Source: Rhizobium sp.
Lineage (GTDB): Bacteria > Pseudomonadota > Alphaproteobacteria > Rhizobiales > Rhizobiaceae
Reading direction: 5' to 3'
Assembly (NCBI GenBank): GCA_003501385.1
Contig: DNPN01000144.1
Coordinates: 1-28,844, forward strand
Length of the DNA: 28,844 bases
In this document: positions 1 through 6,939 of the stretch, one piece after another
Layout of the letters: each line of letters opens with the position of its first letter
Position numbering within the stretch: the stretch's first letter is position 1
Position numbers and translations under genes: made by a program
Notes under the pieces: model-generated
The model's input: the letters and a program-made list of their open reading frames with translations, nothing else
What the model was told of the DNA's origin: nothing
Databases searched by the model: none

Positions 1-227
1 AGTACTCGACCATCTTCAAGGACACTCGCGACCTCGCAAAGGTAACGGTCAACATGGTCAACGCGCTGATGGAAGGCAAGACGCCTGAAGTCAACGACAC
101 CAAGACCTATGAAAATGGCGTCAAGGTTGTTCCAGCTTACCTGCTGAAGCCTGTTGCTGTGACCAAGGCCAACTATGAGAAGGTTCTGGTTGAAGGCGGC
201 TACTACAAGGCCGACCAGCTGAAGTAA
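1..227 (+). CDS. chvE: ChvE-like periplasmic sugar-binding protein, C-terminal fragment
   Basis: The reading frame is open from the window edge (first complete codon at base 3) to TAA at 225-227, giving the last 74 residues. The fragment contains GKTPEVNDTKTYENGVK and ends GGYYKADQLK, which I recognise as the end of the ChvE / multiple-sugar-binding family. ChvE binds aldoses such as arabinose, galactose and glucose in the periplasm. It feeds the CUT2 ABC transporter encoded downstream and, in Agrobacterium, also presents sugars to the VirA sensor. The identity is supported mainly by the directly following gguA-gguB-gguC order. Signal peptide and N-domain lie outside the window. A terminator-like hairpin follows the stop codon, as expected for a binding protein made in excess over its membrane partners. 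Confidence 0.88.
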   Translation, partial: YSTIFKDTRDLAKVTVNMVNALMEGKTPEVNDTKTYENGVKVVPAYLLKPVAVTKANYEKVLVEGGYYKADQLK

Positions 228-236
228 GATAGAGCG

Positions 237-275
237 GCCGGAACTCTCATCTGAGCAGTTCCGGCTTTCTTTTTT
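237..275 (+). terminator. Intrinsic terminator / attenuator between chvE and gguA
   Basis: A perfect 9-bp stem (GCCGGAACT at 237-245 with AGTTCCGGC at 257-265) and an 11-base loop are followed at once by TTTCTTTTTT (266-275). This has the form of a Rho-independent terminator. It lies 10 bases after the chvE stop and 45 bases before gguA. I see no clear promoter between it and gguA, so partial read-through, giving more chvE than gguAB transcript, is the simplest reading. Confidence 0.8.
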
Positions 276-319
276 GTTCGCCCGCCAGCAATTCGTGGCC
301 GTGGCTCTGGAACGATATT

Positions 320-1855
320 ATGGAAAATACCATCCTCGAAATGCGGAACATCACCAAGACGTTCCCAGGCGTGAAAGCGCTTGCGGATGTGAACCTGAAG
401 GTTCGCAAAGGTGAGATCCATGCATTGGTGGGCGAGAACGGGGCTGGCAAGTCCACCCTGATGAAAGTTCTCTCCGGCGTGTACCCCGCTGGCAGCTATG
501 ATGGCGACATTGTTTATGATGGCGAAGTGCGCAACTTCAAAGTCATCAAGGACAGTGAAGAAATCGGCATTATCATCATTCACCAGGAACTGGCGCTTGT
601 GCCGCAACTGTCCATTGCCGAAAACATCTTTTTGGGCAACGAAATTGCCAACAAGGGCATAATCAGCTGGGAACAGACCTTTAGCCGCACCAAGAAACTC
701 CTCGCCATGGTTGGCTTGAAGGAGCAGCCGAACACGCTGGTGACGGATATCGGCGTTGGCAAACAGCAATTGGCAGAAATTGCCAAGGCTCTCTCCAAGA
801 GCGTGAAGCTTTTGATTCTGGACGAGCCAACGGCATCGCTGAACGAAACCGATTCGGATGCGCTGCTCAATCTTCTGATCGAGTTCCGCAAACAGGGCAT
901 CACCTCGATCATCATCACCCACAAGCTCAACGAAGTGCGCAAGGTGGCCGATCAGATCACCGTGCTGCGCGACGGCATGACCGTGAAAACGCTCGACTGT
1001 CACGCCGAAGAAGTCAGCGAAGACGTGATTATTCGCAACATGGTTGGCCGTGATCTGGAAGATCGCTATCCGCCGCGCTCGGTGCCAATTGGCGAGACCG
1101 TTCTGGAAGTCACGAACTGGAACGCTTTCCATCACCAGCATCGTGAGCGTCAGGTGTTGCATGACATTAACGTCAACGTCAAAAGCGGTGAAGTGGTTGG
1201 TATTGCAGGTTTGATGGGCGCGGGCCGCACCGAATTTGCCATGAGCCTGTTTGGCAAATCCTATGGCCACAGGATCAGCGGCGAAGCCTATATGGATGGC
1301 AAGCCGGTGGATGTCTCCACCGTGCGCAAGGCCATTGATGCGGGCCTTGCCTATGTCACCGAAGACCGCAAACATCTGGGTCTGGTGCTGGCCGATAATA
1401 TCTTGCACAACACGACACTTGCCAATCTTCCGGGCGTATCAAAAGCCGGTGTCATCAATGACATCAAGGAAGCCAAGGTTGCCACCGATTATCGCACCAA
1501 GCTGCGCATTCGCTCGCACGGCATCTATCAGGAAACCGTCAACCTGTCGGGCGGCAACCAGCAAAAGGTTGTTCTGTCCAAATGGCTGTTTTCCAACCCG
1601 GAAGTGCTCATTCTGGATGAGCCGACGCGCGGCATCGATGTCGGCGCGAAATATGAAATCTACAGCATTATCAACCAGCTTGCGGCCGATGGGAAAGGCG
1701 TTCTGATGATTTCGTCGGAAATGCCGGAACTGCTTGGAACCTGCGACCGCATCTACGTTATGAACGAAGGACGCATCGTCGCAGAGCTTTCAAAGGAAGA
1801 GGCAAGCCAGGAAAGCATCATGCGCGCCATCATGCGCTCAGGGGAGAAGAAATAA
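320..1855 (+). CDS. gguA: GguA, sugar ABC transporter double ATP-binding protein (CUT2)
   Basis: This 511-residue protein has two fused nucleotide-binding domains, as in RbsA/MglA/XylG. The first domain has an intact Walker A (GENGAGKST, residues 38-46), a degenerate signature (GVGKQQLAEI) and Walker B with LLILDEPTASL. The second has a degenerate Walker A (GLMGAGRTE, no lysine), a canonical signature (LSGGNQQK) and VLILDEPTRGID. This asymmetry is normal for CUT2 ATPases. The protein would energise uptake of the sugars bound by ChvE through GguB, at the cytoplasmic face of the inner membrane. The ATG at 320 gives the usual family length, though only a weak Shine-Dalgarno precedes it. The stop codon overlaps the gguB start in a TAATG, implying translational coupling. 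Confidence 0.95.
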   Translation: MENTILEMRNITKTFPGVKALADVNLKVRKGEIHALVGENGAGKSTLMKVLSGVYPAGSYDGDIVYDGEVRNFKVIKDSEEIGIIIIHQELALVPQLSIAENIFLGNEIANKGIISWEQTFSRTKKLLAMVGLKEQPNTLVTDIGVGKQQLAEIAKALSKSVKLLILDEPTASLNETDSDALLNLLIEFRKQGITSIIITHKLNEVRKVADQITVLRDGMTVKTLDCHAEEVSEDVIIRNMVGRDLEDRYPPRSVPIGETVLEVTNWNAFHHQHRERQVLHDINVNVKSGEVVGIAGLMGAGRTEFAMSLFGKSYGHRISGEAYMDGKPVDVSTVRKAIDAGLAYVTEDRKHLGLVLADNILHNTTLANLPGVSKAGVINDIKEAKVATDYRTKLRIRSHGIYQETVNLSGGNQQKVVLSKWLFSNPEVLILDEPTRGIDVGAKYEIYSIINQLAADGKGVLMISSEMPELLGTCDRIYVMNEGRIVAELSKEEASQESIMRAIMRSGEKK

Positions 1856-3054
1856 TGAGTTCCGCCAACCCATCCTCGCAAGAGCAGAACGTGGTGTCGG
1901 TCGCATCCTACATTCGCGCCAATATCCGCGAATACGGCATGCTGATCGCGCTTGCCGTTATCATGGTGTTCTTTCAGTTTTACACTGGCGGCATTCTGTT
2001 CAAGCCCGTCAACCTGACCAATCTTGTCTTGCAGAACTCCTTCATCGTCATCATGGCGCTGGGCATGCTGCTGGTGATTGTCGCGGGCCATATTGATCTG
2101 TCCGTCGGTTCTATCGTGGGCTTTATCGGCGCGATTGCCGCGATTCTCACCGTCAACTGGGGCCTTGGCTTCTTACCCACAGTGGTGATCTGTTTGGTGA
2201 TTGGTGGTATCATCGGTGCTGCCCAAGGTTACTGGGTCGCCTATCACCGGATTCCATCGTTTATCGTCACGCTGGCTGGCATGCTCGTGTTTCGCGGCTT
2301 GACGCTCTACGTTCTGGGCGGCCGCAACATTGGTCCCTTCCCGGCTGAATTCCAGCTGATCAGCACCGGCTTCTTGCCCGATTTCATCGATATGGGCACT
2401 CTGCACTCCACCTCGATCATTCTAACCGTTGTTGGTGCTGTGGCCCTGTTCGTGCTGGCTTGGCGTCGTCGTCAGGTGAATGTCACGCACGGCATTGATG
2501 TTGAGCCTTTCGGCTTCTTCCTCGTGCAAAACCTGGTGGTCTCTGGTGCCGTTCTGTTGCTCGGCTACCTTTTGTCCACCTACCGTGGCCTGCCAAACGT
2601 TCTGGTGGTCATGCTGGCGCTGATCATTCTCTACTCCTTCGTCACACGCCGCACCACCATCGGTCGCCGTATTTACGCTATGGGCGGCAATGAAAAGGCC
2701 ACCAAGCTGTCGGGTATCAACACCGAACGCCTGAGCTTCCTCACCTTTGTGAACATGGGTGCACTGGCAGGTCTGGCCGGGATGATCATTGCAGCCCGCC
2801 TCAACTCTGCCACACCGAAAGCCGGTAGTGGGTTTGAGCTGGACGTGATTGCAGCCTGCTTTATCGGCGGTGCATCGGCATCCGGTGGCGTTGGCAAAAT
2901 TACCGGTGCCGTGATTGGTGCCTTTATCATGGGCGTGATGAACAACGGCATGTCGATCGTTGGTCTGGGGATTGATTTCCAGCAGATGGTCAAGGGTCTC
3001 GTGCTTCTCGCCGCCGTCTTCTTCGACGTCTACAACAAGAACAAAGCAGCCTAA
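1855..3054 (+). CDS. gguB: GguB, sugar ABC transporter permease (CUT2)
   Basis: This 399-residue, very hydrophobic protein is of the BPD_transp_2 (RbsC/XylH) family, with roughly ten membrane segments. The first is near residues 32-50. A conserved glycine-rich block with GHIDLSVGSIVGFIGAIAA follows near residues 78-98, and the C-terminal part has AGLAGMIIAARLNSATPKAG and FIGGASASGGVGKITG. It forms the inner-membrane pore for monosaccharides delivered by ChvE and powered by GguA. Its start shares one base with the gguA stop (TAATG). A clear AAGGA beginning inside its own stop region (3053-3057) serves gguC. The length matches GguB/XylH-type permeases, and no truncation is seen. Confidence 0.95.
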   Translation: MSSANPSSQEQNVVSVASYIRANIREYGMLIALAVIMVFFQFYTGGILFKPVNLTNLVLQNSFIVIMALGMLLVIVAGHIDLSVGSIVGFIGAIAAILTVNWGLGFLPTVVICLVIGGIIGAAQGYWVAYHRIPSFIVTLAGMLVFRGLTLYVLGGRNIGPFPAEFQLISTGFLPDFIDMGTLHSTSIILTVVGAVALFVLAWRRRQVNVTHGIDVEPFGFFLVQNLVVSGAVLLLGYLLSTYRGLPNVLVVMLALIILYSFVTRRTTIGRRIYAMGGNEKATKLSGINTERLSFLTFVNMGALAGLAGMIIAARLNSATPKAGSGFELDVIAACFIGGASASGGVGKITGAVIGAFIMGVMNNGMSIVGLGIDFQQMVKGLVLLAAVFFDVYNKNKAA

Positions 3055-3066
3055 GGAAACTGGGTC

Positions 3067-4032
3067 ATGTATCTTTCGCAATTGAAAGCCGGTGGAGTGA
3101 TCTGCCGGCAAGGTGAAGTCGCGCGCCTTGTGCCGGGCTTTTCCTCTACCTTTGATCTCGCCAAGGCAGCGCTCGCTGCCAAGGTTAGTCTCGCCGATCT
3201 GATTGGTCGCCAAGGTGAAGGCGATGTGGTTGATCTGGTAAGCTTGGCTGCCAGTGGCAAGCTGGATTGTCCGGTGCGTCATCCCGATGCGGCTCACATG
3301 TTCCTCACCGGCACGGGCCTGACACACACCGGCTCTGCATCTGCCCGCGACAGCATGCATGCTGATACCGCTGGCATGAGCGACAGCATGAAAATGTTCC
3401 GCATGGGTCTGGAAGGCGGCAAGCCCAAGGACGGTGAATGGGGCGTGCAGCCGGAATGGTTCTACAAGGGCACGGGCGTCAATGCCGTGGCGCCGCTGGA
3501 TGGTCTGGAATCGCCTTCCTTCGCGCTTGATGGCGGTGAAGAGCCGGAAATTGCGGGCTTTTATGTTATCGATACCGATGGCACCCCGGTGCGCATTGGC
3601 TTCACGCTGGCCAACGAATTTTCGGACCACGTGACTGAGAAGATCAACTATCTCTACCTCGCCCATTCCAAGCTACGCCCCGCCTCTTTTGGCCCGGAAC
3701 TGCTGGTGGGTGATCTGCCTGCTCATATCAATGGCACATCCAAGATTCTGCGTGATGGCAAGACCGTTTGGGAAAAACCTTTCCTGTCGGGCGAGGACAA
3801 CATGTCCCACACCATCGCCAATCTGGAATATCACCACTTTAAATACGGTCTGTTCTGCCAGCCCGGCGATTTGCATGTGCATATGTTCGGCACCGCCACC
3901 CTCTCCTTCGCTGATGGTTTCAAAACCGTCGCTGGCGATGTGTTTGAAGTGAGCGCGCCGGAATTTGGCCTGCCCTTGCAAAATCCGCTGGTGGTTGCGG
4001 CTGAAACGCCTTTCGCAGTCAAGAAGATCTGA
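3067..4032 (+). CDS. gguC: GguC, fumarylacetoacetate-hydrolase-fold protein (AraD1 type)
   Basis: This 321-residue protein is the usual third gene after gguAB. Its C-terminal two-thirds look like the FAH fold: GGEEPEIAGF (residues 157-165) holds the E-x-E pair (E159, E161) typical of metal binding in FAH enzymes, followed by LANEFSDH (181-188). There is no signal peptide or membrane segment, so it should be cytoplasmic. Genome-context work has proposed AraD1/GguC proteins as 2-keto-3-deoxy-L-arabonate dehydratases that replace the unrelated AraD. The neighbours here (dehydratase, sugar dehydrogenase, semialdehyde dehydrogenase) fit that role. The reaction itself cannot be read from sequence. 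The ATG at 3067 follows AAGGA with a 9-base spacer. Confidence 0.85.
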   Translation: MYLSQLKAGGVICRQGEVARLVPGFSSTFDLAKAALAAKVSLADLIGRQGEGDVVDLVSLAASGKLDCPVRHPDAAHMFLTGTGLTHTGSASARDSMHADTAGMSDSMKMFRMGLEGGKPKDGEWGVQPEWFYKGTGVNAVAPLDGLESPSFALDGGEEPEIAGFYVIDTDGTPVRIGFTLANEFSDHVTEKINYLYLAHSKLRPASFGPELLVGDLPAHINGTSKILRDGKTVWEKPFLSGEDNMSHTIANLEYHHFKYGLFCQPGDLHVHMFGTATLSFADGFKTVAGDVFEVSAPEFGLPLQNPLVVAAETPFAVKKI

Positions 4033-4041
4033 AAACATAAG

Positions 4042-4058
4042 GGCGGCAGCAAGCCGCC
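4042..4058 (+). other. Intergenic hairpin between gguC and the dehydratase gene
   Basis: A perfect 6-bp all-G/C stem (GGCGGC, then GCCGCC) encloses the loop AGCAA in the 56-base gguC/dehydratase gap. No T-run follows, so it is not a typical terminator. It could mark an mRNA processing or 3'-end protecting site inside the transcript. That function is inferred. Confidence 0.5.
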
Positions 4059-4088
4059 GCGTTAACACCAAACACGGGAAGAAACACC

Positions 4089-5834
4089 ATGAGTGGCTTC
4101 AAACCTAAGGAATGGCCCCGCACGCTGCGCTCACAAGCTTGGTACGGCGGCACATCACGCGACACCATCTACCATCGCGGCTGGATAAAAAATCAGGGCT
4201 ACCCGCACGATCTGTTCGACGGTCGCCCGGTGATCGGCATTCTCAACACCTGGTCAGACCTGACCCCTTGCAACGGCCACCTGCGTGAGCTTGCTGAAAA
4301 GGTCAAAGCTGGCGTGTGGGAAGCTGGTGGTTTCCCGGTTGAAGTGCCGGTGTTCTCGGCCTCGGAAAACACCTTCCGTCCGACCGCGATGATGTATCGC
4401 AATCTGGCCGCCCTCGCTGTTGAAGAAGCCATGCGTGGTCAGCCGATGGACGGCGCGGTTCTGCTGGTGGGCTGTGACAAAACCACGCCATCGCTGGTGA
4501 TGGGTGCAGCGTCTACCGACATCCCCTCCATCGTTGTCACCGGCGGCCCAATGCTGAACGGTTACTTCCGGGGTGAGCGCGTTGGCTCTGGCACGCATCT
4601 GTGGAAATTCTCCGAAGCCGTGAAGGCTGGCGAGATGACGCAGGAAGAATTTCTGGAAGCCGAAGCCTCGATGTCGCGCTCATCCGGCACCTGCAACACC
4701 ATGGGCACCGCCTCGACCATGGCGTCAATGGTGGAAGCCCTCGGCATGGCATTGTCTGGCAACGCCGCCATTCCAGCCGTGGATAGCCGCCGCCGCGTGA
4801 TGGCGCAGCTGTCTGGCCGCCGCATTGTGCAGATGGTCAAGGACGATCTGAAGCCATCTGACATCATGACTAAGCAAGCGTTTGAAAACGCCATCCGCGT
4901 CAATGGTGCCATCGGCGGTTCCACCAATGCCGTTGTGCATCTGCTGGCCATGGCTGGCCGCGTTGGCATTGATCTGACGCTGGATGATTGGGATCGCCTT
5001 GGCCGCGAAATCCCCACCATCGTCAATCTGATGCCATCGGGCAAATATCTGATGGAAGAATTCTTCTACGCAGGTGGCCTGCCGGTGGTCATCAAGCGCC
5101 TTGGCGAAGCGGGCAAGCTCAACAAGGATGCTTTGACTGTTTCCGGCGAAACCATCTGGGACGAAGTCAAGGATGTGAAGAACTGGAACGAGGATGTCAT
5201 CCTGCCCGTCGAGAAGGCACTGACCCAGAATGGCGGTATCGTTGTTCTGCGCGGCAATCTCGCGCCCAAGGGCTGCGTGTTGAAGCCATCCGCTGCCTCT
5301 GAGCATCTGATGAAGCATCGTGGCCGCGCCGTGGTGTTTGAAGACATCGACGACTACAAGGCCAAGATCAATGACGAAGCACTCGACATTGACGAAACTT
5401 GCGTGATGGTTTTGAAAAACTGTGGTCCGCGCGGCTATCCGGGCATGGCCGAAGTGGGCAACATGGGCCTGCCGCCCAAGGTGCTGCGCAAGGGCATTAC
5501 CGATATGGTGCGTATCTCGGATGCGCGCATGTCCGGTACCGCTTACGGCACCGTGCTATTGCACACCTCGCCGGAAGCCGCCCGCGGTGGCCCGCTTGCA
5601 ATCGTCAAGGATGGCGATTTCATTGAGCTGGATGTGGATGCCCGCAAGATTCATCTGGATATTTCCGATGAAGAAATGCAGCGCCGCCTGGCCGATTGGC
5701 GTCCGAATGTTGAAACCCCTGCCAGTGGCTATGCCAAGCTGTTCCACGACCACGTGGAAGGGGCCGACACGGGTGCTGACTTTGACTTCCTCAAGGGTTG
5801 TCGTGGTGCCGCCGTTGGCAAAGACTCGCACTAA
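4089..5834 (+). CDS. L-arabinonate / sugar-acid dehydratase (IlvD/EDD family)
   Basis: This 581-residue member of the IlvD/EDD dehydratase family would convert L-arabinonate (and probably D-galactonate or D-fuconate) to the 2-keto-3-deoxy acid in the cytoplasm. Three [2Fe-2S] cysteines are visible: C61 in LTPCNGHL, C129 in GCDKTTP and C202 in SSGTCNTMG. D130 and K131 sit at the Mg2+/carbamyl-lysine site, and S482 in DARMSGTAYG sits at the catalytic serine. As I remember the Rhizobium leguminosarum L-arabinonate dehydratase (C59, C127, C200, S480; 579 residues), every position is shifted by two and the length agrees. This makes a sugar-acid role much more likely than branched-chain amino-acid IlvD. 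GGAAG lies upstream of the ATG. In Azospirillum nomenclature the gene would be araC, unrelated to the regulator AraC. Confidence 0.9.
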   Translation: MSGFKPKEWPRTLRSQAWYGGTSRDTIYHRGWIKNQGYPHDLFDGRPVIGILNTWSDLTPCNGHLRELAEKVKAGVWEAGGFPVEVPVFSASENTFRPTAMMYRNLAALAVEEAMRGQPMDGAVLLVGCDKTTPSLVMGAASTDIPSIVVTGGPMLNGYFRGERVGSGTHLWKFSEAVKAGEMTQEEFLEAEASMSRSSGTCNTMGTASTMASMVEALGMALSGNAAIPAVDSRRRVMAQLSGRRIVQMVKDDLKPSDIMTKQAFENAIRVNGAIGGSTNAVVHLLAMAGRVGIDLTLDDWDRLGREIPTIVNLMPSGKYLMEEFFYAGGLPVVIKRLGEAGKLNKDALTVSGETIWDEVKDVKNWNEDVILPVEKALTQNGGIVVLRGNLAPKGCVLKPSAASEHLMKHRGRAVVFEDIDDYKAKINDEALDIDETCVMVLKNCGPRGYPGMAEVGNMGLPPKVLRKGITDMVRISDARMSGTAYGTVLLHTSPEAARGGPLAIVKDGDFIELDVDARKIHLDISDEEMQRRLADWRPNVETPASGYAKLFHDHVEGADTGADFDFLKGCRGAAVGKDSH

Positions 5835-5849
5835 TCCTTTATCGCCATT

Positions 5850-5874
5850 GAAATGCGCCGGATCGGCGCATTTC
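5850..5874 (+). terminator. Perfect 11-bp hairpin after the dehydratase gene
   Basis: GAAATGCGCCG (5850-5860), loop GAT, CGGCGCATTTC (5864-5874) form an uninterrupted 11-bp stem starting 16 bases after the dehydratase stop. The following TCTTTG is a poor T-run, so it may be a weak terminator or an mRNA-stability hairpin. The ATG at 5853 lies inside this stem, which argues against its use as the next gene's start. Confidence 0.55.
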
Positions 5875-5906
5875 TCTTTGACGCATTATCAGATCGGGGC
5901 AAGCTC

Positions 5907-6842
5907 ATGACCTCCTCCCAAAAGATCGCGCTGGCACTGGCTGGCGTTGGCAAAATTGCCCGTGACCAGCACATTCCCTCCTGCGAAGAAGGCCGCGATT
6001 TCGACATCAAAGCTGCCATCAGCCGCAACGGCAAGATTGAGGGCGCTGAGAATTTTGAAAGCTATGATGCCTTTTTGGAAAACCGAAAAGACATCCGCGC
6101 CATTTCGCTCTGCACCCCGCCGGAAGTGCGCTTTGAGATGGCCAAAAAGGCCATTGCCGCTGGCCTCGACGTATTGATGGAAAAGCCACCCGCCGCCACG
6201 ATTGGCGAAGCCCAAGCCTTGGCTGAAATGGCCGAACTGGCTGGCGTTGTGCTGTTTGCCACCTGGCATTCGCGCTTTGCCAATGGCGTTGAGCCTGCGC
6301 GGGAATGGCTGTCTACCAAGAAAATCAACAGCGTCACCATCACCTGGAAAGAAGATGTGCGCCGCTGGCACCCCGGTCAGGCTTGGATCTGGGAAGCAGG
6401 CGGTTTTGGCGTGTTTGATCCGGGCATCAATGCTCTCTCCATCCTCACCGCCATCATTCCCGGCCAGACCATTGTGGAAAAGGCATCGCTGTCTTTCCCG
6501 TCCAATCGCCAGCAGCCAATTGCCGCCAGCTTGCAGATGCGCAGTGCGGCAGGCGCGCCGATCAGCGCCGAATTTGACTGGCGTCAAGAAGGCCCGCAAA
6601 CGTGGGACATCGTGGTGGAAACCGATAAAGGCACGCTTCGTCTCGCAAAGGGCGGTGCGGAACTCTATATAGATGGCAAGCTGACCGTTGAAGGCCCAGA
6701 CCGCGAATATGCCCGCATCTATACCCGCTTTGCCGAACTGGTGCGTGCACGCAAGAGTGATGCCGACTATCAGCCCCTTCGCCTCGTTGCCGATGCTTTC
6801 CTCACGGGCGAGCGTCACGAGGTTGAAGCCTTTATAGAATAA
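5907..6842 (+). CDS. L-arabinose / D-galactose 1-dehydrogenase (Gfo/Idh/MocA family)
   Basis: With the start at ATG 5907 this is a 311-residue NAD(P)-dependent sugar dehydrogenase, which would oxidise L-arabinose or D-galactose at C1 to the lactone. The Rossmann motif AGVGKIA spans residues 12-18. MEKPP holds K93, and GVFDPGINALS holds D171 and N175. The Azospirillum L-arabinose 1-dehydrogenase, as I recall, uses K91/D169/N173, an exact two-residue shift, with similar total length. The frame is open back to an ATG at 5853, but that codon sits inside an 11-bp hairpin and would add 18 residues ahead of the Rossmann fold. The 5907 start has GGGG a few bases upstream and is preferred. The protein is cytoplasmic. 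Substrate preference between arabinose, galactose and fucose cannot be decided from sequence. Confidence 0.85.
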   Translation: MTSSQKIALALAGVGKIARDQHIPSCEEGRDFDIKAAISRNGKIEGAENFESYDAFLENRKDIRAISLCTPPEVRFEMAKKAIAAGLDVLMEKPPAATIGEAQALAEMAELAGVVLFATWHSRFANGVEPAREWLSTKKINSVTITWKEDVRRWHPGQAWIWEAGGFGVFDPGINALSILTAIIPGQTIVEKASLSFPSNRQQPIAASLQMRSAAGAPISAEFDWRQEGPQTWDIVVETDKGTLRLAKGGAELYIDGKLTVEGPDREYARIYTRFAELVRARKSDADYQPLRLVADAFLTGERHEVEAFIE

Positions 6843-6866
6843 CAGGAACTCTCGCAGTTTCTGACA

Positions 6867-6920
6867 GGACACAAGCGCGCCTCCCAAGCAGACCAAGCGC
6901 TTGTGTCCCTATCTTATTTT
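6867..6920 (+). terminator. Terminator-like hairpin between sugar dehydrogenase and aldehyde dehydrogenase
   Basis: A perfect 12-bp stem (GGACACAAGCGC at 6867-6878 with GCGCTTGTGTCC at 6897-6908) has an 18-base loop. The tail CTATCTTATTTTTTA is T-rich but interrupted. It starts 25 bases after the dehydrogenase stop. It could end or attenuate the chvE-side transcript. The aldehyde dehydrogenase gene begins only 20 bases after the tail. Confidence 0.65.
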
Positions 6921-6939
6921 TTAGAAAAAGGAATTCAGG

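Noticed and set aside
203..1408. Long minus-strand open frame (401 residues) opposite gguA
   Set aside because: It is a shadow of gguA. Its translation is rich in His, Phe and Ala with no recognisable domain, while gguA has full ABC motifs.
2422..3666. Minus-strand open frame (414 residues) across gguB and gguC
   Set aside because: It crosses two well supported genes antisense, has low-complexity His/Gln-rich composition and no family resemblance.
4089..5834. Dihydroxy-acid dehydratase (IlvD) of branched-chain amino-acid synthesis
   Set aside because: Family is the same, but length, cysteine/serine positions and operon context match L-arabinonate dehydratase.
5853..5906. N-terminal extension of the sugar dehydrogenase from ATG 5853
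   Set aside because: The ATG lies within a perfect 11-bp hairpin and the 18 extra residues precede the Rossmann motif. ATG 5907 gives the family length and the expected catalytic residue spacing.
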